Counted from the first letter of the stretch, positions 18,101 to 26,736 are shown. The stretch: 64,000 nucleotides of DNA from JAMXLG01 sp963818925 (GCA_963818925.1 CAWFTN010000001.1:3357104-3421103), one strand, 5' to 3'. Numbers and translations are program-made. Notes: generated from the sequence alone by a model not told the origin.

Positions 18101-18613
18101 CTATGCTTTTGCGCGTTGCGGAAGCTTCCAATTCGGGCGAATGAAATGGCAGGTATAACCGTCGGGATATTTCTGCAGATAATCTTGATGCTCGGGCTCG
18201 GCTTCCCAAAAGTCACCGGCAGGCGCAACTTCCGTCACGACTTTCCCGGGCCACAGTCCGGAGGCTTCGACGTCCGCTATGGTGTCTTCCGCGATGCGGC
18301 GCTGCTCGTCGGTTGTATAAAAGATCGCTGAACGATAGCTCGTACCGCGGTCGTTGCCTTGACGATTGAGCGTCGTCGGATCGTGAAGCTGAAAGAAAAT
18401 CTCGAGCAACTGCCGGTAGCTGAGTTGCGTGGGATCGAAAACGATTTCAACTGCTTCCGCATGCGTGCCGTGATTGCGATACGTTGCGTTCGGCACGTCG
18501 CCGCCGCTGTATCCCACGCGCGTCGAGATCACGCCGGGATAGTTGCGCAGGAGTTCTTGCACGCCCCAGAAGCAACCGCCGGCGAGGATTGCGCGCTCTG
18601 TTCTTTCAGTCAT
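18101..18613 (-). CDS. msrA: Peptide-methionine (S)-S-oxide reductase MsrA
   Basis: 170 residues, a full-length MsrA. It reduces methionine-S-sulfoxide in proteins using thioredoxin. The catalytic motif GGCFWG (Cys14) sits at the N-terminus. It is followed by GVISTRVGYSGGDVPNATYRN, HAEAVEIVFDP and the conserved FFQLHDPTTLNRQGNDRGTSYRS split over residues about 74-96. A C-terminal Cys in DGYTCHF could act in recycling. It is the first gene of the minus-strand redox run, so methionine sulfoxide repair is the likely theme of that run. Confidence 0.95.
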   Translation of the reverse strand: MTERTERAILAGGCFWGVQELLRNYPGVISTRVGYSGGDVPNATYRNHGTHAEAVEIVFDPTQLSYRQLLEIFFQLHDPTTLNRQGNDRGTSYRSAIFYTTDEQRRIAEDTIADVEASGLWPGKVVTEVAPAGDFWEAEPEHQDYLQKYPDGYTCHFIRPNWKLPQRAKA

Positions 18614-18713
18614 GGTATCAGCCTCTGTTTTGTTCGGGGCAACTACGATTCAACGCCCGCGCTGCATCGCCCGCTAGGAAAACCGTAACCTCTCGTCGCT
18701 AAGCCGTGGAAGC

Positions 18714-19943
18714 GTGCAATTCTCCGTCGGAATAAACTATTGGCCGCGCAGCAGCGCGATGGACATGTGGACACGCTTCGATCCCGGCGAAATCAGGGAA
18801 GATTTTGCGCGCATCGCCGCGCTCGGTTTCGATAGCGTGCGATTCTTCCTGAGATGGGGCGATTTTCAGCCGGAATCCGAGTCGATCGATCGGCTAATGC
18901 TCGACCGGCTCGAATCAGTCGTTGCATCGGCGGGAGAACGCGGATTACGCACGATGCCGGTACTCTGCAACGGACATAACTCCGGTATCAATTGGTTGCC
19001 GCTCTGGGCGCTCGAGCGAAACGGTGCGCGCGCGAAGAATCTGTATTCCGGAGAATTACTCCAAGCGCAATCGCTCTTTGCGCGCGCCGTGGCGGAGAGA
19101 CTGCGCGGACATCCGTCGGTCGCCGCCTGGGATATCGGTCACGCCTTCACGGACGTTTCCCGTCCGCCCGCAGGAAAACTGCGCACGGGCGGACACGAAA
19201 CCGAATCGGTCGGCGCGCGTGAGGCGGCGCAATGGGCGCAACGGCTGTCGGACGAGCTGAAGAACGGCTCCGGATTGCCGTGCACGGCGGGAACGTTTAG
19301 CGCAGATATCACGGAAGAACGCAATTTACGCCTCGAGTCGCTGTGCGTCCCGTTCGCGTTTGCGTCGATGCAGGGATCGAGTATGACGGTACCGTTCGCG
19401 CGCAACCGGCTGGATCCGGAAGCCGTTCCGTTTCTCGCAATGCTGGCCGCGTCGTTCTCGCGCAAGGCCGTGCTCGTTACCGGTATCGGGAATCCGACGT
19501 GTCCGCCGCAAAAGCTGTCGCTTTTCGAGCGCTTTCCGCTATCGAACGAATCGTACGAGGCTGTTTCAGCGGACGATGCGCTGTTTGCAGCGTATCCGTG
19601 CCTGACCGAAGACGAGCATGCTGCATACTGCGCCAACGTGCTCGAACGGCTGCACGCGGACGGCCGGCTCGGCGCGTATTGGTGGTGCTGGTCCGACTAT
19701 CCCGAAGATTTGGCGTTGCGGCCGCCGTTCGATCGCGTTCCTCACGAGCGGTTCTGCGGAATCATTCGCAGTGACGGAACGGAGAAGCCCATCGCGGCGG
19801 CATTATCTACGTTCGCTCGCCAGCGGCGCGAAGTGGTACCATCGCGCGATATGCCGATGATATCAAGCGCGTATTACTATCGAACGCTGCCGAAAAGCGC
19901 GCAGACCTTGTACGAAGCGTTCCTTGGTTCTCTCGATCGCTGA
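18714..19943 (+). CDS. Glycoside-hydrolase-like TIM-barrel protein lacking both catalytic glutamates
   Basis: 409 residues from a GTG. The fold signature of clan GH-A (GH5/GH42-like) is clear: GINYWPRSSAMDMW, DFARIAALGFDSVRFFLRWGDFQP at about 30-53, and YWWCWSDYP near 330. The position of the acid/base motif WDxGNE reads WDIGHA (139-144). The strand that should carry the nucleophile (LVTEFG) reads LVTGIG (254-259). Both catalytic Glu residues are therefore missing, while the frame is intact and the fold residues are kept. It may be a sugar-binding pseudoenzyme. No signal peptide is seen, so it is probably cytoplasmic. Confidence 0.75.
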   Translation: MQFSVGINYWPRSSAMDMWTRFDPGEIREDFARIAALGFDSVRFFLRWGDFQPESESIDRLMLDRLESVVASAGERGLRTMPVLCNGHNSGINWLPLWALERNGARAKNLYSGELLQAQSLFARAVAERLRGHPSVAAWDIGHAFTDVSRPPAGKLRTGGHETESVGAREAAQWAQRLSDELKNGSGLPCTAGTFSADITEERNLRLESLCVPFAFASMQGSSMTVPFARNRLDPEAVPFLAMLAASFSRKAVLVTGIGNPTCPPQKLSLFERFPLSNESYEAVSADDALFAAYPCLTEDEHAAYCANVLERLHADGRLGAYWWCWSDYPEDLALRPPFDRVPHERFCGIIRSDGTEKPIAAALSTFARQRREVVPSRDMPMISSAYYYRTLPKSAQTLYEAFLGSLDR

Positions 19944-20017
19944 CAGCGAATCTCAATTGCTTGCAGACATATGAGGGTGGGATTGCTACGATAGCACCGT
20001 GTTCGAGGGTGAAAGCC

Positions 20018-20191
20018 ATGTTGCAATTACCCGTTGCCGGTGAGTTCCCATCGCTTTCCGGCGGATTAGAATGGGTCAATTCAAACCCGTTAACCCCGCT
20101 GAGTTGCCAGAAAAAACCGATTCGTGACAGGCAATTCGAGATTGAATTTTCCGATGCGGGAGTGCAAGTCTGTGATTTCACCTTCGGCTAA
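20018..20191 (+). pseudogene. Relic of a DipZ-type thioredoxin: N-terminus joined to C-terminus
   Basis: A 57-codon frame. Its first part, EFPSLSGGLEWVNSNPLTP, matches the segment before the thioredoxin domain of DipZ-type proteins (compare MPSFDGATQWISSPPLTP in the gene at 4852). Its last part, FEIEFSDAGVQVCDFTFG, matches the extreme C-terminus of that family. The thioredoxin fold and most of the C-terminal domain, some 250-300 residues, are absent. The frame is open across the join. It is probably a deletion relic with no redox activity, since no CxxC is present. Confidence 0.6.
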
Positions 20192-20252
20192 GATCGCCAC
20201 GGCGAACAACGCGGAGAAGTGAACCAGGCACGCGGCGCGAATTCGACGTAGC

Positions 20253-21173
20253 GTGAGTGAGGCGAGCGTTATCCGGTGGCTTCTCGAGGGTGACCCGGCA
20301 ATTCGCTGGCAAGTGATGCGCGATCTCACGCGCGAGCCGGACACCGTCGTCGCGGCTGAGCGCTCGCGCGTCGCCGAAGAGGGATGGGGACGAGCGTTAC
20401 TCGATCGCCAATCCACCGGCGGCTGGTGGGGAGCGCCCGATGAAGAAGGCTGGATGATCTCCACCGACGCGCTTGCGTTATTGCGCGAGATGGGAGTGGA
20501 TCCGTCCAGCGGTCGAGCGCGTGAAGCCATCGCGCGCGTGAAGTCGCATCTGACGTTCGAGCTGCTCGATAACCGTCCGTTTTTCGAAGGTGAGACGGAA
20601 GCATGCATTAACGGCGCGATTCTCGCCGTCGGCAGTTACTTCGGTGAGCGATCTGATGCCATCGTCGAGCGTTTGCTGGGCGAACAGCTATCCGACGGAG
20701 GCTGGAATTGCGAAGCTCCGCCGAGCACGCGTTCGTCGTTCAATTCAACGATACGCGTGTTAGAAGGCTTATTGGAGTACGAACAATGCTATGGCGTGAA
20801 CGCGGCTATCAGCGATGCGCGGCAGAAAGCGCACGAGTATCTGCTCGAACGCAAGATGTTCAAACGGCGTTCCACGGGCGACGTCATCGATCGCAAGTGG
20901 ACGCGTTTCACGTTTCCGACGATGTGGCATTACGACGTTCTCCGCGGACTCGATTATCTTCGAAGTGCCGGTATCGAGCCGGATGAACGCGCAACCGAAG
21001 CGATCGACATCGTCAAAGCGCGACGCCACCAAAACGGGCGTTGGCCGATGAATTATCTGCATCCCGATCGCCTGAAGTTCGCTGTAGAAGCGGAAAACGG
21101 CAGCGCGAGCCGATGGAATACGATGCGCGCAATGCGCGTCTTACGATGGTTCGACGGCGACTTGGCGGGCTGA
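20253..21173 (+). CDS. Alpha/alpha-toroid (squalene-cyclase/prenyltransferase-like) protein
   Basis: 306 residues from a GTG. Repeated helix pairs carry the family's tell-tale glycine-tryptophan turns: QSTGGWWGAPDEEGWM, EQLSDGGWNCEAPP and KARRHQNGRWPMNY. Conserved features include IRWQVMRDL at the N-terminus and SRWNTMRAMRVLRWF at the end. These soluble toroid proteins are annotated as squalene-cyclase-like, but they lack the DxDD protonation motif, and none is visible here. Cytoplasmic; function unknown. It lies 62 bp after the DipZ relic and converges with a membrane-protein gene, overlapping it by 33 bp. Confidence 0.7.
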   Translation: MSEASVIRWLLEGDPAIRWQVMRDLTREPDTVVAAERSRVAEEGWGRALLDRQSTGGWWGAPDEEGWMISTDALALLREMGVDPSSGRAREAIARVKSHLTFELLDNRPFFEGETEACINGAILAVGSYFGERSDAIVERLLGEQLSDGGWNCEAPPSTRSSFNSTIRVLEGLLEYEQCYGVNAAISDARQKAHEYLLERKMFKRRSTGDVIDRKWTRFTFPTMWHYDVLRGLDYLRSAGIEPDERATEAIDIVKARRHQNGRWPMNYLHPDRLKFAVEAENGSASRWNTMRAMRVLRWFDGDLAG

Positions 21174-21917
21174 AATCTCAGGCGCGGTTTGCGCCTCGGC
21201 GGTTACCCATGCGGCGCCGGCGATAAGGAAGTTGATCGCAAATTCGGACCAAAAGTTATGCGAGGGATGCATGATGACGATCGGAACCCACACCAACACG
21301 CCGAACAAGACGATCATGAGCGACATCAACCGCATCGCGAGCTTCGCTTGGCGATTGATCAGCATGGCGACGGCCGCAAGCGCAAATGCAACCGTCGTCA
21401 GAATCGTCCAAAACATCTGATTCGGCGGGATCCAGGCGGGAACTAACCTGGCCGTGTCTTGAAGAAAGATGATCTGTGCGACCGTGAATGCGATGGAGCA
21501 AAGACCTAGCCCGATACGCGCGATTCGCGCGAGCACTGCCGCCTGCGCCGCGTTCGTATCGGTCGACGCGTACACGGCGATCGCCCCGCACACGTAAGAA
21601 CACACTTCGGCGAAGGCATCGTATTGCGGGAAGAACGTCGGTTGAAGAACGATGCCGCCGATGCGATCCAGCGCAAAGATTGCGAACGCCGAACCGAACA
21701 CGATTGAGGCGATGCGCGCGGTTCGCGGGAACGCGATCCCGATCGCACCGGCCATTTGCGCGATCATGAGAACGTCGCCGATGGGTCTGCCAAGAGGCAA
21801 TTTCCATATCCTGGCCAGGCCTTGCCAGGTGTCGGCATCGTGCCACATCAAGGCGATGACGCCAAAGAGCACCGCCGAAGCGCCAAAAAGAATCCGTCCG
21901 TACAGCGCGGCTCTCAT
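21141..21917 (-). CDS. Polytopic membrane protein (DoxX-like)
   Basis: 258 residues with about eight hydrophobic segments in two groups of four. The first group reads LFGASAVLFGVIALMWHD, VLMIAQMAGAIGIAFP and IASIVFGSAFAIFALD. The duplicated four-helix layout and the GRILFGASAVLFG start resemble DoxX/DUF4149-like quinone-linked membrane proteins, but no cofactor motif is recognisable. The 3-prime end overlaps the toroid gene tail to tail. It lies 51 bp downstream of an outer-membrane protein gene on the same strand. Confidence 0.6.
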   Translation of the reverse strand: MRAALYGRILFGASAVLFGVIALMWHDADTWQGLARIWKLPLGRPIGDVLMIAQMAGAIGIAFPRTARIASIVFGSAFAIFALDRIGGIVLQPTFFPQYDAFAEVCSYVCGAIAVYASTDTNAAQAAVLARIARIGLGLCSIAFTVAQIIFLQDTARLVPAWIPPNQMFWTILTTVAFALAAVAMLINRQAKLAMRLMSLMIVLFGVLVWVPIVIMHPSHNFWSEFAINFLIAGAAWVTAEAQTAPEISARQVAVEPS

Positions 21918-21968
21918 GGAAGCGACAACGACCGGCCCGCGTAGCGTGTGACGCCGGCCGGCGCGATT

Positions 21969-22946
21969 TCAGTGCACATAATTGACCGCGATTGCCGGTG
22001 TGATGGTCGCGGAGGTGTTGAGGCCGGATGGAAAGATCCGAAAGCCCGCAATGATGCCGACGTTCGAAGACCAGTTGTATTCGATCGCGGGCGCCAATGC
22101 GAACGAATGGCTTTCACCCGAATTCACGGTAGCGCCCGAGTTCGACACCACCCGCGTGTTACCGCTCTGCGTGTACACGAAATCGTTCGCGACCACCCAG
22201 TTTCGCGTCGCGCTGTACTCTACGGCCGCGTCGATCGTAAACACCGTCCCCGGATAGGCCGTTCCGGAAAAGCGCGTCCCCGTTCCATACACGCTGGTGC
22301 CGCTCACCGGCGCAGCACCGGAGAACGTGTCTGAGAAATTCAGTCGCGCTCGGAGTATACGGCTGTTCGGCATCCAGAAATAGGTCTGCGTGTAGAGCGA
22401 AAGCTTGGTGCTGTACGCGCCGGCGCCTTGCCCATCGCTCGCGCGCTCGCCAAGATTGTCGTACTTTCCGGTGGGAAACGTTTGTTGAATCGAAAGCGAC
22501 GTCGTCGGCACCCAGCTTCCGGGGTGATACTGCGCGAGGCGGTATTGCGCGAGAAGGGCCCAGTCTCCCATTCCGATCGCTGAGCTGTTCGCTCCGCCCG
22601 AAAGCGTCGTATATCCGAACACGGGAATCGCCCCGACGTTGAACCGGTCGGTTAAGCCATAGATCACGTATGTTAGCGAGCCGTACGTGCTTTGATGCGT
22701 TGCGGGTTTGATTGCGCCGTGCGCGTCGAACGCGCCATATTGAATGACGTCGTAGAGATACGGCTCTACGAGAATGTGACCGCGCGGCAGCGTTCCCGCA
22801 CTCGGTGCGAGCAATGGTCCCGTCCACCATGCGTCGGAGAGCGCTTGGCGCGCGGAGCCCGGCGACGGCGACGGCGTCACTTGCGCTGCGGCCATGGCCA
22901 TCGACGGGATTAGAACAAAGAACAGCGCGTACGCGAACACCCGCAT
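21969..22946 (-). CDS. Outer-membrane beta-barrel (transporter-like) protein
   Basis: 325 residues with a signal peptide of about 20 residues (FAYALFFVLIPSMAMAAA) and then a Pro/Ser linker. Alternating aromatic strands follow: GHILVEPYLYDVIQYG, YGLTDRFNVGAIPVFGY, WALLAQYRLAQY and SVYGTGTRFSGTAYPG. The layout fits the phenol-MetA-degradation/outer-membrane channel superfamily. It ends ITPAIAVNYVH. It is probably an outer-membrane channel of unknown substrate. An AT-rich inverted repeat lies directly upstream of the start. Confidence 0.7.
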   Translation of the reverse strand: MRVFAYALFFVLIPSMAMAAAQVTPSPSPGSARQALSDAWWTGPLLAPSAGTLPRGHILVEPYLYDVIQYGAFDAHGAIKPATHQSTYGSLTYVIYGLTDRFNVGAIPVFGYTTLSGGANSSAIGMGDWALLAQYRLAQYHPGSWVPTTSLSIQQTFPTGKYDNLGERASDGQGAGAYSTKLSLYTQTYFWMPNSRILRARLNFSDTFSGAAPVSGTSVYGTGTRFSGTAYPGTVFTIDAAVEYSATRNWVVANDFVYTQSGNTRVVSNSGATVNSGESHSFALAPAIEYNWSSNVGIIAGFRIFPSGLNTSATITPAIAVNYVH

Positions 22947-22948
22947 AT

Positions 22949-22978
22949 GACTATTATAATAATCCTACAATAATAGTC
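22949..22978. promoter_or_regulatory. AT-rich inverted repeat upstream of the outer-membrane gene
   Basis: GACTATTAT (22949-22957) and ATAATAGTC (22970-22978) are perfect 9-bp inverted copies with a 12-nt spacer. The repeat begins 2 bp upstream of the start codon on the minus strand. In a GC-rich genome this AT-rich palindrome is a good candidate operator overlapping the promoter or leader. Confidence 0.5.
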
Positions 22979-23162
22979 AACGGTCATATTCGTTGCATAT
23001 TACATAAACGTGAAACGAAGAAAATGATGTGATCCGCGCCGCGCCCTCGTCTATCGTCCCAAGACAAACGACGTCATCCATTTGACCGGTGGCGTCAAGC
23101 GTGGTTGACCGTCACCATCCGAACGTAAACGTTAACGCGTAACGGCAGGGCGATCGAGTTTC

Positions 23163-23642
23163 CTATCGCGGTTCGGTCGCCCACGTTGCGCTGGAGATTC
23201 GCCACGTTCCGTCTGTCTTATGGAACGTGTATGTTTGCAGGCCCCGCTCGGCGTGCGCCGTTCCGTTCGAAGTGACCGTGACGACGGCCGGTTGAATGAG
23301 GTACGCATCATCGCCTTCGCGATCGGCGCGATATTCGGTCGGCGCAGAGGCCGTCGCGCGGAGCGTCGCGCGTCTTGCGGTGAGAGTTTTATTCACGTGC
23401 TGCAGCCACTTGATGCCGGCGTCCGCTCCGGTCCATCGAAACGGTGCCCCTTCGTCTATGACGACGGCATCCGTCGTAAAGAGCCCGTTTAACTTCGTCG
23501 GATCGTGGGCGTTCGCCGCATCGATGACGCTTTGCGCAAGCGTCAGAATCGCTTGCGGCGGTGTGGGCAGTGTGGAAGCGCGTACGGGTCGTGAAGCGAA
23601 CAAGCAAAGCAGCGCGAGAAGTGCAATGTGCCGGGCGCTCAT
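23163..23642 (-). CDS. Secreted NTF2-like (SnoaL/DUF4440-type) protein
   Basis: 159 residues. The signal peptide HIALLALLCLFASRPVRA is followed by an NTF2-like cone fold: AQSVIDAANAHDPTKLNGLFTTDAVVIDEG, a central WTGADAGIKWLQHV and a C-terminal sheet with GLQTYTFHKTDGTWRISSATW. No catalytic Asp/His dyad is obvious. It is probably a periplasmic ligand-binding protein of unknown target. It is divergent from the UbiB-family gene with a 62-bp gap. Confidence 0.7.
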   Translation of the reverse strand: MSARHIALLALLCLFASRPVRASTLPTPPQAILTLAQSVIDAANAHDPTKLNGLFTTDAVVIDEGAPFRWTGADAGIKWLQHVNKTLTARRATLRATASAPTEYRADREGDDAYLIQPAVVTVTSNGTAHAERGLQTYTFHKTDGTWRISSATWATEPR

Positions 23643-23704
23643 GATGGCCGGCTTCTTTCTGCTTGCGCCTGCCGTGCCCTCGGTTTTCTGGGAATAACGC
23701 GCGT

Positions 23705-25333
23705 ATGCATACCGAGCCCCAGCCGACCCGCTCGCAGCGGTATCGAGAGATCTTCACGGCCCTTGGCAAGCATGGCTTCGCGGCCGCCGGCGCGGGTTTG
23801 CGCTTTCACGCGAACGGTGAATCAGCGGCGCAGGTTGCTCGCGAGCTGCGGCTGGCATGCGAAGAACTCGGACCGACCTTCATTAAACTGGGCCAGATGC
23901 TCTCGACGCGCGGCGATTTGCTGCCGCGTGAGTATCGCGAAGAACTCGCAAAGCTGCAAGACTCCGTGCCGCCGATCGACGCGGAGGTCATCATCGCCGA
24001 AATCGAGAGCGAACTCGGTGCATCGCCGTTCCAGCTCTTTGCGGCGTTCGATGCGGAACCGATCGCGTGCGCCTCGATCGGACAGGTTCATCGCGCGCAG
24101 TTAAGCGACGGACGCGACGTCGTCGTGAAGGTACGGAAACCGGGCATCCGGGCGCTCATCGATTGCGATCTCGATATTCTGCAAAAGATCGCGACGTCTG
24201 CCGAAAAGTTGTTTCCCGATCTCGCGGGATATGACGCCGACGGCCTTGTCGATGAGTTCGGCGAGATGTTGCGCGCGGAACTCGACTACACGCGTGAAGC
24301 GCGCAATATCGCCGTTTTTCAGCGAATTTTTAAGCACGAACGCGCGCTGCAGCTTCCCGAGGTGATCGAAGAATACTCGACCGCGCACGTGCTCACGTTG
24401 ACGTACGTCGAGGGAACGAAGATTACGGACACACCGGTGCTCACGCCAAAACGGCGCGACGCAGTCGCGGAACGGATCGCGCGGTTCATTCTCGAGCCGG
24501 CATTTATACACGGTGTGTTTCATGCCGATCCTCATGGCGGCAATATTTTCGTTCGTTCGACCGGCGGGATCGGCGTTATCGACTTCGGTATGGTCGGGCG
24601 CCTCTCGGAAGATCAGCGGCGGAAGCTCGCCGATCTGTTTCTCGCCGTGCATCGGCAAGATGTCCAACGCGTTACGGATCGCCTCGTCGATCTTGCGCCG
24701 CCGGCGCGCCCGGTCGATCGCGTAGAACTCTCTACTGAACTCGGACGGTTATTGGAGCGGTACTTGAGCAGCACGCTCGAGCGCGTGGAATTCGGCGCGG
24801 CGCTTAGTGAGATGCTGGAGGTCATTCGCGAGCATCGCCTACGGATGCCGGCCTCAGTTTCGTTGTTTTTCAAAGCTGCTGCTATGAGCGAAGGTCTCAT
24901 TCTCGCGATTGCACCCAATAAAGCGCTCGGCGATTTCCTCGAGCCGGTCGCCTCGAGCATTACCGTTGCAAAGTTCGATCCGCAGGAGTGGGGCGAACGC
25001 GCGAAAGTGGCCGCAATTGAAGCGGCCGAACTTAGCGTGGAACTCCCACGGCGGGCGGATCGCGTACTCGCAGACATCGAACGCGGCAACCTGCGCGTCT
25101 GGACGCGCGTGGACGATGTCGAACCGGCGTTGCGCCGTCTCGAGGCGATCGCCGAACGCGTAAACGCAACGATGATCGCTGCGGCGTGTATCGTCGGGCT
25201 GACGATTCTGCTCGCGTTTTACCACCCTCAGGGATGGCAGATGGCGGTGGGCTGGATTTTGTGGATTACGGTCGTCGTCGCGGTGCTCTGGGTTTTCCGT
25301 ACCGCCATTGCTACGCTCCGAAAACGCGGTTAA
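23705..25333 (+). CDS. ABC1/UbiB-family atypical protein kinase-like membrane protein
   Basis: 542 residues from the ATG at 23705. The family's invariant KxGQ motif is present in FIKLGQMLSTRGDLLP (Lys61, Gln64). The ATP-binding loop region is CASIGQVHRAQLSDG with VVVKV, the catalytic loop HADPHGGNIFV, and the metal-binding IDFGMVGRL. Two C-terminal membrane helices (AACIVGLTILLAFYH, WILWITVVVAVLWVF) anchor it. UbiB/COQ8 members act as ATPases or kinases supporting ubiquinone and isoprenoid lipid biosynthesis. No ubi gene is adjacent. The stop overlaps the convergent small gene by 4 bp. Confidence 0.9.
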   Translation: MHTEPQPTRSQRYREIFTALGKHGFAAAGAGLRFHANGESAAQVARELRLACEELGPTFIKLGQMLSTRGDLLPREYREELAKLQDSVPPIDAEVIIAEIESELGASPFQLFAAFDAEPIACASIGQVHRAQLSDGRDVVVKVRKPGIRALIDCDLDILQKIATSAEKLFPDLAGYDADGLVDEFGEMLRAELDYTREARNIAVFQRIFKHERALQLPEVIEEYSTAHVLTLTYVEGTKITDTPVLTPKRRDAVAERIARFILEPAFIHGVFHADPHGGNIFVRSTGGIGVIDFGMVGRLSEDQRRKLADLFLAVHRQDVQRVTDRLVDLAPPARPVDRVELSTELGRLLERYLSSTLERVEFGAALSEMLEVIREHRLRMPASVSLFFKAAAMSEGLILAIAPNKALGDFLEPVASSITVAKFDPQEWGERAKVAAIEAAELSVELPRRADRVLADIERGNLRVWTRVDDVEPALRRLEAIAERVNATMIAAACIVGLTILLAFYHPQGWQMAVGWILWITVVVAVLWVFRTAIATLRKRG

Positions 25334-25656
25334 GGGCCATTCGCCGTCGCACTGAGTTGCGTTCCGTCGGCAAGCACTACCGACTGCAGTCTGCACGAAG
25401 TTGCAGTCGCAGAAGAAAGTTCCAGCGTGTGATCGATGCGTGTTGCGGGTGAGAATGTCCCGGCATCGACGACCGATGAGCCGTCGTCTAGCTGAAAGAC
25501 AACTTTCGTGACGGGTTGCGTACCGACGTTCGTGAAGCGAACGCGTAGCTGATGGCGGCCGATCGTCTGAAATTCGCCCGCGTCACCCGACGGCGGAATG
25601 CGTGCGGGCTCGGAGATTTCGCATGTGACAAGCTGAACTGGTGGAGAATCAAACAT
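25330..25656 (-). CDS. Small Ig-like-fold protein of unknown function
   Basis: 108 residues from the ATG at 25656, which lies just past the stop of the upstream outer-membrane gene; longer in-frame starts would overlap that gene. The sequence is strand-rich, with HQLRVRFTNVGTQPVTKVVFQLDDGSSVVDAG. This resembles CARDB/DUF11-like extracellular Ig modules, and two Cys could form a disulfide. No signal peptide is present with this start, which is odd for such a fold. Possible operon partner of the outer-membrane protein. Function unknown. Confidence 0.5.
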   Translation of the reverse strand: MFDSPPVQLVTCEISEPARIPPSGDAGEFQTIGRHQLRVRFTNVGTQPVTKVVFQLDDGSSVVDAGTFSPATRIDHTLELSSATATSCRLQSVVLADGTQLSATANGP

Positions 25657-25694
25657 GCCTTCAGTACGGGCGGCCGCCGCGATCGGTTCATTTG

Positions 25695-26618
25695 CTAGAG
25701 ATAGAAACTCCACGCGAACGCCGGGCCGCCTAAATGAAGCGTTTGGATGAGCGTTTGATTCCCGGTGTTCCCGATATACGCGAGTTGACGCCATACGAGA
25801 ATTTGTGCGCCGCTGTGATATGAGTGCGCGATCCCGGCGGCCCATTGGTACGTGGTGAGATCGCCGCTGCCACCGTAATCACCGTAAAGAGGAACGTACC
25901 ACGACGATCCCAAGCCCATGCGTCCGCGGAGGCCGACGATTCCCGCAAGGTCGCTCTTGCTTTCGCTCGCGCTTCCGGTTCGAGGAAAGAGTCCGAGCGG
26001 TCCGGTCAGCGTCCAGCCGGCGCTCAAACTGACATTCATGTAACGTAATCCGACAAACGCCGTTCCTTGGGAGTTTGCTCCGCTACCGAGGATTTGCGGA
26101 CCAAATCCAATCGTCGCAACCGTCGTGGTCAGTCGTCCCGATGTGGAGACGTTGATGGGAAATGAAATGTGCCCTAGCGGTCCTCTGAGATCCAAGACGC
26201 TCGCTCCCGTGTTTGACGCATTGAGGTAAATCACGTCGCCGAATGCGCTAGAGTGCGCATCATTGGCCTCGGCGGTCACTTCGATCGCGCTGTTCAACTT
26301 CGAAAGATAGTTGTTCGGGCCGAGCTGCAGACCGACGCTCGAAACGGCCGGCGAACCCGCCGGCAGCGAGGGGTGATGGAACGCGAACGTTCCGTTGATC
26401 GTCGGAGCCCAAAGATAGGGCGTTAATCGGAGTTGGAATCCGGATGGCGATGCCGTAGGCGAAGGCTGCGGCGGCGCCTCTTGAGGTGATGCCGTAGGCG
26501 AGGGCTGCGGTGACGCCTCTTGAGCATCGGCGCGAGCCGCAGCACCTACAATCGCCATCGCGGCGACCAGCGAGACAATAATGGAACTCAAGCGAATCAA
26601 AGTACACTTCCTTCGCAA
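25695..26618 (-). CDS. Outer-membrane beta-barrel protein with proline-rich N-terminal repeat
   Basis: 307 residues. A signal peptide (IIVSLVAAMAIVGAAARADA) is followed by a duplicated Pro/Ser/Thr linker (QPSPTASPQEAPP repeated). An outer-membrane barrel follows with LRLTPYLWAPTINGTFAFH, ATIGFGPQILG and WAAGIAHSYHSG, ending WSFYL with a terminal aromatic-Leu. The start RLTPYLWA is typical of outer-membrane proteins annotated as hypothetical porin-like or MipA-like. The linker is encoded by a 39-nt tandem duplication. Function unknown. Confidence 0.7.
   Translation of the reverse strand: MRRKCTLIRLSSIIVSLVAAMAIVGAAARADAQEASPQPSPTASPQEAPPQPSPTASPSGFQLRLTPYLWAPTINGTFAFHHPSLPAGSPAVSSVGLQLGPNNYLSKLNSAIEVTAEANDAHSSAFGDVIYLNASNTGASVLDLRGPLGHISFPINVSTSGRLTTTVATIGFGPQILGSGANSQGTAFVGLRYMNVSLSAGWTLTGPLGLFPRTGSASESKSDLAGIVGLRGRMGLGSSWYVPLYGDYGGSGDLTTYQWAAGIAHSYHSGAQILVWRQLAYIGNTGNQTLIQTLHLGGPAFAWSFYL
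26449..26526. repeat. Tandem 39-nt duplication in an outer-membrane protein gene
   Basis: Two adjacent copies (26449-26487 and 26488-26526) differ at only a few positions, and both begin GATGCCGTAGGCGA on the plus strand. In frame they encode a 13-residue Pro/Ser/Thr-rich unit. Such units expand and contract by slippage and set linker length between the signal peptide and the barrel. Confidence 0.75.
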
Positions 26619-26736
26619 CGCGTAGCGAAACGTTCATGAAGCCAGCGACGGCTCGAACGTCATCGTACCGGAAGTTGCGTGCGGAAATTATCCCGTCCGT
26701 GCAAGGGCGGGAGAGGATGCGCGATTCGGATAGAAG

